A stretch of 64,000 bases of DNA from Siphlonurus alternatus (GCA_949825025.1 OX463786.1:14221309-14285308); one strand, 5' to 3'; counted from the first letter of the stretch, positions 41,501 to 53,189 are shown. Program-made: numbers and translations. Notes: generated from the sequence alone by a model not told the origin.

Positions 41501-41540
41501 GAGGTTAGCCCTCCTCGCATGCGGCCCAATGGACTGCGCA
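38536..41540 (-). CDS. Multi-pass membrane protein, 5' end missing
   Basis: Three minus-strand exons join cleanly: 41349..41540 (preceded by TCTTGCAG, begins phase 1, donor AAAG|GTATAA), 40258..40703 (TGTTACAG, donor CATCAG|GTATGT) and 38536..38718 (TTCCAG, ends TAG). They give about 272 residues, with at least one further exon upstream that I could not find. About five to six hydrophobic segments are present. The first loop carries NTSNCTCDCWD (sequons and clustered Cys), followed by YERGVASYKHMYFNVTSN, a likely extracellular stretch. The second exon has WWMYVNYWNDEFYSQW between membrane helices, and the C-terminus is a final helix. The composition and splice agreement show a real, probably conserved gene. 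I do not recognise the family and assign no function. Confidence 0.75.
40048..40188. repeat. Inverted repeat in an intron
   Basis: GGCTGTAAGTTGCAGCCAC is mirrored by GTTGGCTGCAACTCAC, with ATCTAAGAATAATT and AATAATTCTCAGAT inside. It lies between two exons of the membrane protein gene. Confidence 0.5.
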
Positions 41541-41874
41541 CTGCAAGACGAGGTTATTAGGATGTGACAATAGTAGTTGTATACAGTATGCAAGCACAGA
41601 TTCAAGGGGGGAGGGGAGCAATGGGGATGATCGTCCCCCCTCCCCACCAAATACATTAAAAGTGTTATCACCACCCACCCATCACCCTCCTTTCCCACCC
41701 CAAATGGATAGACCCCCCCCCCCCCCCCATCCGCCCACTACTAACTCACTGCAACCAGATCGAAGCGTATGTTAGATGAAGGGGTGTTTTTTAGGGTTCA
41801 AGGGAGAAAATTGAATGTCACTATGTACATATATAAAGTATGGGTTAATACAGCTAGTACATAATATTCAAGTT

Positions 41875-42010
41875 CAGTATTTTATGCATGCAGTATAATG
41901 GGTATACAATACATACAGCATACAGTACTGTATGCACCAAGATTACTCTACATAATATGTAGAGGGACCTTGAGTATGCACTATGCATACTGTATGCATA
42001 TGTAATGCAT
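41875..42010. repeat. Cluster of GCATAC/GTATGC micropalindromes
   Basis: Many overlapping copies of GCATACAGTATGC-like units. The same type of sequence resumes at 42940-42985 on the other side of the LINE fragment, so the LINE appears to have split one repeat. Confidence 0.6.
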
Positions 42011-42059
42011 ACAGCTTGTATGATATGCATTGTGCATACACCCCATATATTATGCAGTC

Positions 42060-42920
42060 CACCTATAATAATAATAATAATAAAATTAACGCGGCAAATG
42101 TGGCTACGCCACGGTGGCTCGCGAAGGGTTTGCTTGTCTCAAAACCCTCTTAAACAACTCATAACTCTCCGCTTCAACAACTTCTGCCTTCAGCAAATTC
42201 CACTCTCTTACAGTCCTGTTAATGAAGGAATATTTTCCCACATCACTTCTACTGCCGACAAAATCCAACTTCCAACTGTGATCACTCCTTCCAATGTAAA
42301 CACCTCTCTTAATACGAGAGCTCAACTCGCCCTCCAACCCTCACTATTTCTTGTTATTTTATACATAACACCAAGTCTACAATTTCTCCTTCTCTCCTCC
42401 AGCAACTCCCACCCTAACTTATCAATCATCGCAGTTACACTCTCAAACTCTCTTCCGACCTCCTCTCCATCTCCCACCAACTTCCATCTTCCCATACGCC
42501 CCATAACTCTTCTCGCTGCTCTTCTCTGCACCTTCTCCAACTCCTTCACCCCAACATTCCTGTATGGATCCCAAACACTGCATCCATACTCAAGCATCGG
42601 TCTCACCATGGCTCTATAAGCGCTATCTCTCACGAACATACTAGCTCCCTTCAGATTTCTCATAACAAACTCCAAGAACTTTCTACTCTTAGAAGTAACA
42701 TACTTAATATGTTCATTCCACATCAATTTTCTGTGCAGCACCACACCCAAATACTTGTACTTCTCAACTTCTTTCAAAACTTCACCCCCCAATATATACT
42801 GCAACACCCTCCTTGTCCTTTTCCTGCCAAACACAACCACACAACACTTCGCCACATTCAACTTCATCCCATTATCATCAACCCATTTGCAGAATAGTAG
42901 AAATTTAAGACATTGCACAT
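42060..42920 (-). mobile_element. 5'-truncated non-LTR retrotransposon (LINE), C-terminal reverse transcriptase part
   Basis: The minus-strand frame 42918-42322 encodes the end of a reverse transcriptase: WVDDNGMKLNVAKC, YKYLGVVL, LEYGCSVWDP, and VQRRAARRVMGRMG, all typical of the Jockey/RTE/CR1 group. A frameshift near 42330 moves to a second frame (42337-42104), which continues with RGVYIGRSDHSWKLDF and REWNLLKAEVVEA to a stop. The 3' tail is (ATT)n at about 42066-42084. The element lacks its endonuclease and most of the reverse transcriptase, so it is dead. Confidence 0.85.
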
Positions 42921-43924
42921 TAAATTACGAATTACGTAGTATGTAAGTCATACAGTATGATACTGTATGCATAATTGCATACTAAAATGCTTTTTTCAAA
43001 CATTGGGCTTCTTTGCTTACCCTGAAAAATGACTCAAAAAATAGGTGGGGTAAAATAAAATTAACCTCTATGTATAGATTCCTTGGGATGGACTTAATTA
43101 ATCTGAGGGAGTGAGTGAAAAATGTAAAAAAAAATATACCTCGAATTAACTTACTTTAACGAATTCGACAACTCTCAGAAGAATTTAACGATTCCTAAAG
43201 CCACCGCAAAGAGCCAACAGATAAAATAGAGGCTCCCTCCCTCCTACTTTCCACTTGAAATTTGTATTTTTAATCTTGCTACCATTTTTCCCCCATTTCC
43301 CTGTTTAGTACATGACTAAAGTTACGTCAACCGTTGACAACCGTAGTGCTGCTACGTTAGTGACGTCATTTCATGGTGTTTCCCGGCAGTTGTCGGCAGT
43401 AAAGTTATATTAATCAAAATCAACTTAAATTAAATCTCAAGAAATATAAAATTCTTTGTTTTTAGACTGCTACACAGTAAATATAGAAGCCTAATCAATT
43501 TACAAAGTGAAAAACGATGGTTCATGCAAAGACTAATTGTCAAAATTATAGGCATGGTTGACGTTTGCATAGCAGTATTGTTTGTTTACAGTTGGATAGA
43601 ATAAGTACATAAAAAGGGTATTTTGTGCCAGAAAGATATAAAGTTAAACCTAGTGTATAAAAGGGGTGTTCTGTAGTATAATAAGTCTTCACTAACTAAT
43701 ATATATTATATTCCGTAGCACTGAAAAATATTGAACTATTTTTAATTATTATTCAATATTACATTTTTTTCTCGTCTAACTTAAAGTGGAATGTTCAGTC
43801 AGAAGCAGTGCGCGCAAAAGCGTCAAAGTTATTGCTATATTAGGGTTTGTCAGTATAGAAATGTGACAAAAATTAAAAAATTAGCCTAATGCTACATTAA
43901 TTTATAGACCAATATTAACATATA

Positions 43925-44925
43925 TGGTACCCCGGCGTGGCATCCTACTACCAAGTCAAACATACATTGCCTTCAGGCTATACAAAATCGTGCTATTAAA
44001 ATCATTTATGGAAGAGTAGCAAAAAATTCATCTCGCTTTCCACCCAGTGCAGTGATGCACTTGTGTGTGGTTCCCCAGGCTTTGGACATCGCTTTGGTCC
44101 ATTGAGAAAAAGTATAGAGGTGTCCGTCCTGACTGAGGTTTTCCACGGTTCCCTCAGTCTCACCTCAGCGAATGCTGGGACGCGTAGCATGCAGGCCGTG
44201 GCCACTATCCGTTCCCTACCTTATCCCTACCCAGTACCCCGCCGCGAGCTGTAAGCTCTTAGGGGTGTATCCTTGTAAAAAAAAAAAAAAAAAACCCTCA
44301 TGGATATATAAGTCTATAAGCTAGCTGTTACCCCTTGATATGCAGCTTTTGTACATGATCTTTGATCATTTTTTAATAGTTGTTTGTCTGGACGAACCGC
44401 CGCGCGATGTTAATATTATGCAAAATGTTCGTCATGGTGTATCTGTGCGTGGTGAGGGCGGGCAGAAACTCATTCCGCCTAAGCCCAGAACGACTGTGCA
44501 TTCAAAAATGGTTATGTGTATCGTAGTGTGACGAGCTGGAATACACTCCCGCCTAGCCTCAAGATCGTCCACCCCCCTGTGGTGTTTAATTAAGCGTTTA
44601 TGCAAGACATATTTGGTTGACTTAATTATGTTCGCAGAACCATTAATTTTGTCATTAAAAGTGCTATTTAATTTTATTTTAATTTTGACAATGTTAATAA
44701 TAACAGACTTATTATTCTATTTTTTAACTTTAATCATTTATGCATTTGTTTTGTTTTTGTTCTTATAAATTGGATATAATATACCACATATTATACTGTG
44801 TTATATGGTGCTGCTTGCATGTGCCGTGTATTTTATCCTTTTCACCTCAATTGTTTGTCATATATATGTTTTGTTTTGTATATGTACTTGGGTGAATAAA
44901 AAATAAATAAAATAAATTTATAATG
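43925..44925 (+). mobile_element. Second LINE fragment, interrupted by a SINE
   Basis: From about 43970 a frame reads LQAIQNRAIKIIYGRVAK, the conserved motif just after the reverse transcriptase core. The reading resumes after the SINE with VRHGVSVRGEGGQK and SVTSWNTLPPSLKI, a typical LINE C-terminus. The 3' end at 44890-44925 is GGTGAATAAAAAATAAATAAAA. Stop codons and the SINE insertion make it a pseudogene. Confidence 0.65.
44037..44298 (+). mobile_element. SINE, 5'-truncated, nested in a LINE
   Basis: CGCTTTCCACCCAGTGCAGT through CCTCAGTCTCACCTCAG to CTCTTAGGGGTGTATCCTTG and a poly(A) tail matches the 8.1-kb SINE on its minus strand. The 5S-like head is missing. Confidence 0.8.
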
Positions 44926-45094
44926 AAAGACATGCAAAATTGGATACTTAATTATTTCTATTCACTATATACTCACTTTAACTTTAAGGTCAATATAATG
45001 CAGATAAATATTTAATTAATTATATATATGCTATTTATTTACATGATATATATATAACATAAATATGCATCATGCATGCATGATCAATTATTAA

Positions 45095-45349
45095 CATCAG
45101 GTGCGGATCTAGAAAAAAAATTCGGGAGGGGCTGCATGCCTCCATAAGGCCAATGTTAAAAAAAATTTGGAGTGGGGGAAATGCCTATATTGCCCATGTT
45201 AAATCCAAAATTTCGGGAGGGGCTGCAGCCCCCCCCCCCAGCCCACCCCCTGGATTTGCGCCTGATTAACATCATAGTGATCCATGGGCTCTGTGGGTGG
45301 CTGCAGCCCGGCCCCCACCCCCCGAAATTTTAAATTTAACATAAAAGCA

Positions 45350-45395
<46 letters not shown>

Positions 45396-45540
45396 GGCAT
45401 TTTCCTGCACCATATATGGCACTCCAATTTTTTAACATTGATGTGCATGGCCTAGCGTATATGCTTATATATAGCTTAATTGATGTATAGGCAGCCCCTC
45501 CCGCAATTTTTTTTCTGGATCGATCGGCGCCTGAAAAACA
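45095..45540. repeat. Cluster of hAT-like element ends and a (TA)n run
   Basis: CAGGTGCGGATCTAG...CTGGATTTGCGCCTG (45099-45265) resembles the 13.6-kb element. A second partial unit ends CTGGATCGATCGGCGCCTG at about 45533. A (TA)n array is at 45347-45385. Each contains GGGAGGGGCTGCAGCC-type sequence. Confidence 0.5.
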
Positions 45541-46000
45541 ATGATGTTTATAAATATTTAATTAAGATATTATTCGCTATACACATCAATTACATATTAC
45601 TTTGTTCTTTGCCTTAACAGATGTGTAAATACTGCATGTGTTATATAATATATACTACATATATAAATTATAAAATGTATAAAAATTTATAACTATATAT
45701 AGTATATATATAGTTATATATATACTATTAATTGTTAATTGTTGATTAATTCTTGTGAAGTCGTGCACAATAAGCCCGTGTTATATAATAGTGTTCCAAT
45801 GCTGAACAAGTTGCCTTAACCCTTAACTTCACACGGCGGGGACATATATATGTTCAAACATGTAAAAGAGCTACAAGACAATAAATTATTATAATTTTCT
45901 GGTGCAATATGATTTATTAAAACTAAATCTTGGTGTAAAATAAATATACAAAAAAATATTAGATATTAACGTTATAGACAAAATAAGTGAAAATAATAAT

Positions 46001-46167
46001 GGAGCGATTCAGCAAGCGATTTAAGTAAGGAGTGGATTTAAAAAAACAAAACTATATATTTAAAATTCATACCAGGTTAAAAATATAGGTAAGAAGATAG
46101 CTTCTTTAATTAAAAAAAACTACTTTTATTAATTAAATCGCTCCTTAACACTTAACGAATCGCTCCC
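46001..46167. mobile_element. Palindromic MITE (family H)
   Basis: GGAGCGATTCAGCAAGCGATTTAAG to TTAACACTTAACGAATCGCTCC. A lone end of the same family (GCTTGCTGAATCGCTCC) follows the SINE at 48750-48770. Confidence 0.75.
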
Positions 46168-46304
46168 ATAATTTTTTTTATGAATAAATTTAATAATTAT
46201 GAAACGATGTAATAAAATATTATACTGTTCAATTATTGTATCGATCATTATTTCAGAAAATAAAATGGAGTATATATCGACCTCAAAATTTTTTATTGCA
46301 GAAT

Positions 46305-46534
46305 GGATAGAGGGTGCAAAATTATGCGCTACTCACAGCTACTCTGATATTTTTCAGATTTTTTAGTCCGGGAAGTATTTTTAATTTTTTTTGAAAGTAT
46401 ACAGAGAAAGTGACGCCTCTGAGCCCCTCTCTTAATAAAAGGATAGAACCTAAAAGGGGCGTGGGTTCAATCCCGACCTTGCCATAATTCTGAAATATTT
46501 TTATATACATTTAAAGATAAAAGGATAAATTGAC

Positions 46535-46584
<50 letters not shown>

Positions 46585-47036
46585 GATCAAAAATAAAGTA
46601 AATAAACAATAACTAATAAAATTGATTTTTTTATCATTTTTTAGATGCTGATGTGACTAAATAAATTTTGACTTAACAGTAATTTCATTTTAATATAATT
46701 ATCTTAATATATCTCCAAAACTTTAACCTCATATATATGATTTACTTTTTTTTTTTCCCCCACTCAAAAATTAACTTTTGTTTTATTTAAGCACTGAAAA
46801 GATGAGAATGAAGGATATACTAAATTCAAAATTCAAATTATTCATTTTATTTAATTCCATCAGATACAATTATAAGATAAGACATAATTATTATAATACA
46901 CATGGGTAATAATTAAGAGACATCATCATTAAACAAACACGCAAAACAATAGGTACGTTCTTAAATACACAATCAGAAAGAATCGATTATTTGTGATGAA
47001 TCTTATGTTCCATGTACAGAAGGTCCATCAAAAAAG

Positions 47037-47067
<31 letters not shown>

Positions 47068-47350
47068 TCTGATTGTGTATTTACGAACAGACCTACTACA
47101 TTTTCAGCTATAAAATGTACAACAGTTAAAATAAATTTTAATATATTCATTTACACTATACAAAACAAATGCTCAACAAGAAATAATTTTACAGAAGTTT
47201 CAAATTCTCTAAATTTATAGATATATTTCAATAATATAACTGAAACTAGCTTACGCTATATACAAATTTATCCAAGAGCAAAAAAAGGTCCTTTATCCAT
47301 AATAATTAAGTTTGAGTTTTAGTTAAAGATGGCATCATTAACCTTTAATG
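46305..47350. other. Intergenic stretch with half fold-back and simple repeats
   Basis: It contains a half copy of fold-back family D (46305-46450) with GGTTCAATCCCGACC, a (TA)n run (46540-46581), an inverted repeat (46951-46987 and 47064-47094) around poly(A), and no supported gene. Confidence 0.5.
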
Positions 47351-47353
47351 GTT

Positions 47354-48001
47354 TTAATCGACTTTTACTAAATATTTGACCCGCCATGATTCCGATCGAC
47401 TGCCATCATCAGAATCTATCCATTTATCCCAAATTGAGGTGTTTTCAAGTCCCAAAATTCGTTTATAAAACCCGTAAAACTCCCCATACGCTCCTAAATA
47501 TTTATAACCGTCGGTCGTAATTTTAATAAAATTTGGGTCTGGTTCATGATTTTCCAGGATCCATTCAAAATATCCATCTTTAACTGTCCTAATACCATTA
47601 TTTCCATCATCAACAGGTATTAAAGTTTCATTATTTTGATCAAAATTTTTAATTATAAATCTTGAAGTATTACCAACTCTTGTTAATAACCATTGAGATC
47701 CATGTAAAGGTCCCTTATTAGGTGTCCAAGACGGTACAAATCTACCGTACTTATCTCTGTTTATATTGTAGTATTCGTAAGAATCAGCCGCGAACATATA
47801 CTCAACGTAACGATCATTTCTTAATTTACATATTGATACTCTGTTCTGTAACAATTGATCAAGTGCGCTATCTTTTGGAATGTTTACAGTGGACGGTTGT
47901 TGGGTGAAGTCACTGAGCAGATCTTGAGGTACTTCAATGATGGTCACAGCGAGGGTCGTGGTCACAAAGACCAGGAGCAGCAGGGGTACCATGTAACTCA
48001 T
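47354..48001 (-). CDS. Secreted beta-trefoil-like protein D (diverged)
   Basis: The frame encodes 215 residues from ATG 48001. This start was chosen because MSYMVPLLLLVFVTTTLAV is a signal peptide and a TATTGCAG acceptor lies about 17 bases upstream, as in gene C. The pro-region retains DFTQQPS, matching LTQQPS of B and C, but lacks RSKR. The domain keeps ICKLRNDRYVEYMFA, WLLTRV, YKYLGAYGEF and ILGLENTSIW. The C-terminal Cys of A-C is missing (ends LVKVD). Sequons NTS and NET are present. On the minus strand TTTTTCCTCGTAAAC (about 48086-48100) resembles the promoter box of gene C without CACGTG. Confidence 0.75.
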   Translation of the reverse strand: MSYMVPLLLLVFVTTTLAVTIIEVPQDLLSDFTQQPSTVNIPKDSALDQLLQNRVSICKLRNDRYVEYMFAADSYEYYNINRDKYGRFVPSWTPNKGPLHGSQWLLTRVGNTSRFIIKNFDQNNETLIPVDDGNNGIRTVKDGYFEWILENHEPDPNFIKITTDGYKYLGAYGEFYGFYKRILGLENTSIWDKWIDSDDGSRSESWRVKYLVKVD

Positions 48002-48499
48002 GATGAGGTGGAGAAAGGCTGCAATATTAAATAATGTAAATAGCATATTATATATGTACCAATAGAGTTGTTTGCTGTTTTTGTTTACGAGGAAAAATAG
48101 CATAGCAGGTATACGGACGGTCAGGAGGGTATAAAAGAGAAAGTGGAGGTCCAGCTACTATTATGGCATTAGATAGAAGAAATGAAAAAAATAGTTTTGA
48201 TTGTTCTATATAATGATAAATAGGTTTTTTTTTATACTATTTATATCGTTTATTGGCATATTTTTAATTTTTTTTTTAAACCTGATTTGTTTTATTTAAT
48301 AAAGTGAAAAGAAAAATCAATACATAATTTGTTTTGTATACTAGTTTGTGCATTCTGGTCCTCCATAGGACAGCCTAACTTACAGGGGCATAACGTCAGT
48401 GCAATAAATTATATACAGGGGAAATTTCAGCAAGTATTCAGGAACGATCTTTTTTCACAACTGGCATAATATATATGATTTTTAAAAAAGCGTTCTTTA

Positions 48500-48745
48500 T
48501 TTAAGTCCTCAGACTTTTGGATATCACTTTGATCTATTGACAAAAAAAAACAAAAAAGCAGAGGTATCCTTCGATCCTGACTGAGATTTTCCACGGTTCC
48601 CTCAGTCTCAACTCAGCGGGCGAATGCTGCGTAACAGGTCATGGTCATCATCCTTTCCCTATACCTTATATTATCCCTACCTAATATCCCGCCTCGAGCT
48701 CCAAGCTCATAGAGGTGTATACTTGTAAAAAATAAATTAAATTGG
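48500..48745 (+). mobile_element. SINE, 5'-truncated copy
   Basis: CTGACTGAGATTTTCCACGG, TTCCCTCAGTCTCAACTCAG and CTCCAAGCTCATAGAGG match the other SINE copies. It ends in GTAAAAAATAAATTAAATT. Confidence 0.75.
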
Positions 48746-48779
48746 ACCTTAACGCTTGCTGAATCGCTCCCGGCGGCCA

Positions 48780-49940
48780 GGGTATTTCATATATTATACA
48801 ATATATATATTTTTACATATTTTATAATTATATAACGAGTATCGACATCATTATTTTTAATGCGTTATCAATAAATAGAACGTATAAAATTGCGTTACTT
48901 TGATTTTTTCCAGATTTGTCAGTACTATATATACGCATATATAGATATTAGTCCAAGAAGTATTTAAAAAAAAAAATGTAATGCCTCTTTATTGGCGGCA
49001 ATTTAATGCGTCACCTGAGGCCACCGGAAATACGTACAGATTTTCGATATTCTTGTTCCCGCAAACTCTATAAAAAAAATCACTCATTGCATCTTCTCTT
49101 CATATGATTTTTTTTATGTCGATATACCCCATTGACTGGTTTTGAAAAATATGCATGATAGTAAGAAGATATTAACACAAAATAATAGTAATGATATTAT
49201 ATACAACAATAATTTATAAAAAAAAATACTATATTATATCGTTAAAAATGTATTATATATATACTATATTATAAAATTTATAATGACATTAAGAATTACT
49301 TACATATATACTGTATGGGTGAAATGGCTGGTGGCTACTATAAACTTAAGGCTAGATGTGGTTTTTCTTTATATATATATATACAGCAAGCTTATTAAAA
49401 ATGTAAACTGATAACGAATAATTTTAATTATGTACAGGAAGTTTCAATAATTTCAACTTATTAACGTATCCGCCAAGTCCGATATATATATATATGACGA
49501 AAATCTCGATAGCATAATATGCACATCAACAAGTTAACAAGAGTAGGCTCTACAATTAAATTATTATGAAAAACAAATCCTATCGATTATCCACATTGCA
49601 AATATTCCTCGTAATTTTTAGCACTTCCTTGTATGTTTTCCTGATATATCATTTTCCTTGTCCAGTATTCCCTGTATTATACGTAAATGCACCGGTTCTT
49701 GCATAATTGCCGTCACTATAGGAAAAATATACAATGGAAAACACATAGTAGTTATTATGCACTTTCTTTTGCAACTATTATATTTATATAACATCCCCAA
49801 TCGGAAGTGATGTGTTTTGTGATATTTCTTTTGCATATTATGAATTTTAAAATTAAAGAGAGCAACTCAAGAAAGTGTAAATTAAGTTTTGAGTTAAATA
49901 TTAAAATAAAAGCTAAAATAAATTTATAATAATCTTCATT
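48780..49940. other. AT-rich stretch, nothing recognised
   Basis: No coding exon, repeat family or promoter could be supported here apart from the upstream edge of the tandem units that begin near 49.94 kb. Confidence 0.4.
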
Positions 49941-50018
49941 TCCATCTATATTAGTCATTGTAAAACTGATATAACTGTACGGATCCGATGCACTGCATTT
50001 AAAAACAGGTTGTTTATG

Positions 50019-50026
50019 TATAAAAG
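50019..50026 (+). promoter_or_regulatory. TATA box of tandem unit 1
   Basis: TATAAAAG lies 47 bases before the ATG. The surrounding block TTTAAAAACAGGTT...GTATAAAAGTTAGTA is repeated at unit 2. Confidence 0.65.
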
Positions 50027-50072
50027 TTAGTACTAGTAGAACGTTCATACGAAAAGAATATATTTATATAAA

Positions 50073-50414
50073 ATGTCTATTGTAAAGAAACTTGTAATAG
50101 CTGGATGTTGTGTTAATTTTATTTTGTTTATTATATTTGCAATCCTTTTATCAAAATTGCTACGAAGTGACGATAAATCATGTGATAAAAAATTTCCAGA
50201 CAATGGATTTTTTAATTTTGACAATTTTGCCAGTACATCGAAACAAAAATTTGACTGTGAAAGCAAGCAAAGTTCTGATAAATTTCATCTTACGGGTGCC
50301 ACAGTATTTTGTGCATTTTTAATGCTGGGAATCACAAGTGCTATTATAAGAGCTGTTTTTATAAAAAAATTGTTGGAATCGAACCCACAAATTCAACAAC
50401 ACATTGTAATTAAG
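50073..50414 (+). CDS. Two-segment membrane protein, tandem unit 1 (first exon; second uncertain)
   Basis: The coding exon holds 114 codons, ending ATTAAG|GTAAGC. The layout is a short N-terminus, a first hydrophobic segment (AGCCVNFILFIIFAILL), an approximately 50-residue hydrophilic loop with two conserved Cys (SCDKKF and FDCES), a second segment (TVFCAFLMLGITSAII) and a basic tail. The following exon is not settled. An acceptor TATCGCAG at about 50738 is in phase and would run into [10 protein letters not shown] and the (CT)n repeat as a Ser-Leu tract. Exon design (membrane part in one exon, phase-0 donor after it) recalls the 0.5-19.7 kb cluster. Function is unknown. Confidence 0.65.
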
Positions 50415-50784
50415 GTAAGCCATGTATTTTAATGAAAAATAATCTAGCATCAATGTACTCACCTTATCATACATGATATGCATATAGAATTAAATATTGA
50501 TTGATTGATTTATTGGTTGGTTGAATGATTGATTTTTCTGCAGTAAAAATAGGGTATGTAATAATATAATTAGAATTATTTTTTTATTATTATATATTAT
50601 TGTATAATAAGTAACAAGTGTAAATAAATAATTTTATGTAGCCAGCAAATAATTTATAGAAGTATATACTTAATTTATTAATTAATATGCAATTTTGTGA
50701 TCAAAATTTATTATATAAGAAAATTTCCAATATATCGCAGAAGTTCAATGATAATTTTTTTATGCCCCCGGGGCCGCCCCCCTC

Positions 50785-50924
<140 letters not shown>

Positions 50925-51525
50925 ACTTATATCATAATAACTTCTTTATTTGTTTTTTTGTTTAATTCTCACCAGAGTCTTAATTATGCGCGCAATTTTT
51001 CTAAAACATTGTTCAACAATATTTTGTTAGAAACATTTTACGCGCAGAAGACTCTGCAATGGTTGCAATTGCAATTGCACATATTGCAATTATTCCACGT
51101 GGTTTTCAGCACATCCTCAATACATTTTCCTGCCTAGAAATCCCTTTCTTCACTGCATGTATAAATGCACCCCGTTAATATAATGATATCAGCATGCACT
51201 TGATGCACTTGACATTTGCAGAAAAGATCATTTACTGGAAAACACGTGCTTGTAATAAAAGCTTTAAAAGGTAAATGCACTTTTCAATGGCAACTGTCGT
51301 ATTTCTGTAATAATCCAAACCGGAAATTATTTTTATATGATGTTTCTTGTTCAAAATTATACTGGTGCATAAAATGTGATAACTTTTACAATTTATTTGA
51401 AAGTTTGAACAAGTTCAATTTTCTAATAAAAGTTCAGATAGGTTTATAGTAAAATACATTTCTATTTAGCATCGTAAAATTGATATTACTGTACATGAAT
51501 GGCTTTTAAAAACAGGTTCTTTACG

Positions 51526-51533
51526 TATAAAAG
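51526..51533 (+). promoter_or_regulatory. TATA box of tandem unit 2
   Basis: TATAAAAG is 53 bases before the ATG, in a block matching unit 1 (AAAAACAGGTTCTTTACG). Confidence 0.65.
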
Positions 51534-51585
51534 TTAGTAGTAGAAGAACTCTCAAAGGAGAAGCTATATAGTATATCATTACAGA

Positions 51586-52343
51586 ATGTATACTACATTA
51601 AAGAACCATTTAATAGCTGGATGTTGTGTAAATTTTATTTTGATCATTGTATTTGGACTTCTTGTATCAATATTACTAAAACCTGAAAAATCATGCGAAG
51701 AAAAATTTCAACTTGCAGACTCAACTTTCTCTATGGCTCTATTTGGTAATAATAAATCACTCATGCTTGATTGTGAAACGGAGCAAAGTTTAAATAAAAA
51801 TGTTCTAATTGGTACCACAATATTTTGTGCATTATTAATTTTGAGTATCACATTTGGTATTGTTAAAGCTGTTTTCAACAATAAAATGATAAAATCGAAC
51901 TCACAAGATAGACAATGCATCATAAATAAGGTAAGTCATGATGTATTGTTATTTAATTCAAATTAATTTGAATATTAATCACATTATATTTTCATTTATA
52001 GTTGTATATTAAATTTGTATGAAATATAATTTTACTTATATAAAATTAAAGCACAAGTTTTTCATTTTATGAATATACTGATGTATAAATACTTTTCATG
52101 ACAAGTAAAATTATATATATATTATAATCATAATAATATATACACGTACAAATATTTTTATTAATTTATTTATTTTCCTTCCGAATATTTAAACAAGAGT
52201 CAAAGGCAGGTTAAACCAGCTTATAGTCTATGTATATAATGAACCTATATAAAAAAGCTAGTATATATATATTATTATATACCCCTGTTGAAACATTGCA
52301 GAAGAAAATACATGCGCAAATAATTAATCAATATAATATTTAA
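51586..52343 (+). CDS. Two-segment membrane protein, tandem unit 2
   Basis: The first exon 51586..51930 (115 codons, AATAAG|GTAAGT) is paralogous to unit 1 throughout: LIAGCCVNFIL, loop with SCEEKF and LDCETEQS, second segment TTIFCALLILSI, tail KSNSQDRQ. A plausible second exon is 52302..52343 (acceptor AACATTGCAG), adding KKIHAQIINQYNI and a stop, for 128 residues in total; this exon is less certain. The two Cys in the loop are conserved between units and probably form a disulfide on the outer face. Function is unknown. Confidence 0.6.
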
Positions 52344-52541
52344 TTGTGATTGTCATGCGTGCATGTTCTTATGTAATATGAAGATTACTTAATATATATG
52401 AATTTGAAAACTTATTATTATAAACAATTTGCCTAACATTTTTTTTTTATTAAAAATATATTACAAGAAACTATATCGTCATTTCAATGATCATATTTTT
52501 TAATGAAAACAAAAATAGTGAATATTGAATGACTTGCCCCT

Positions 52542-52546
<5 letters not shown>

Positions 52547-52634
<88 letters not shown>
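52547..52634. repeat. (CT)n microsatellite, unit 2
   Basis: About 44 copies downstream of the unit 2 coding region, followed by a partial hAT-like end at 52720-52805. Confidence 0.95.
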
Positions 52635-52637
<3 letters not shown>

Positions 52638-53189
52638 GCTCTCTGTAAATAATGAATAATGTTAATTTAATTCCCATTGCAAACTATATTCCACGTGCTT
52701 TTCAACATATAATAATATAATAGGCATTTCCCCCACTCCACTTTTTTTTAACATTGGCCTTAAGGAGGCAGCCACTCCCTATTTTTTTTTCTGGATCCGC
52801 GCCTGCTGTACACTGCACATATTATATGTACAATTATTTACATATATATAGTGCATGTACTATAATAACGTTACGACTTGACGACCTTGGTATCACTGCA
52901 GAAAACACGTGTCGGTAATTATGGTTTGAGGTAAATGTACTTTTCAATGGCAACATGCAGTCGCATATTTCTGAAAGAGTTCAATTTTATAACAAAAGTT
53001 TATGTATGGTTTATTTTTTATTTGCACTTCCATCTACTATATAGTAGTATCGGTGATATAGTACAGTTATATACTATACACGCGTGCACATATAAGAATT
53101 AACAGCTAGGTTATTCATGCATAAAAATTAATACTAAATAATGAATTCTCTTATAGGAGAAGGGAATATCTCGATCGTTGTATATAATC

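Noticed and set aside
42005..42946. Plus-strand open frames over the LINE fragment
   Set aside because: They are shadows of the reverse transcriptase frame on the minus strand.
49618..50048. Minus-strand open frames upstream of tandem unit 1
   Set aside because: They have no signal, domain or splice support and overlap the promoter region of unit 1.
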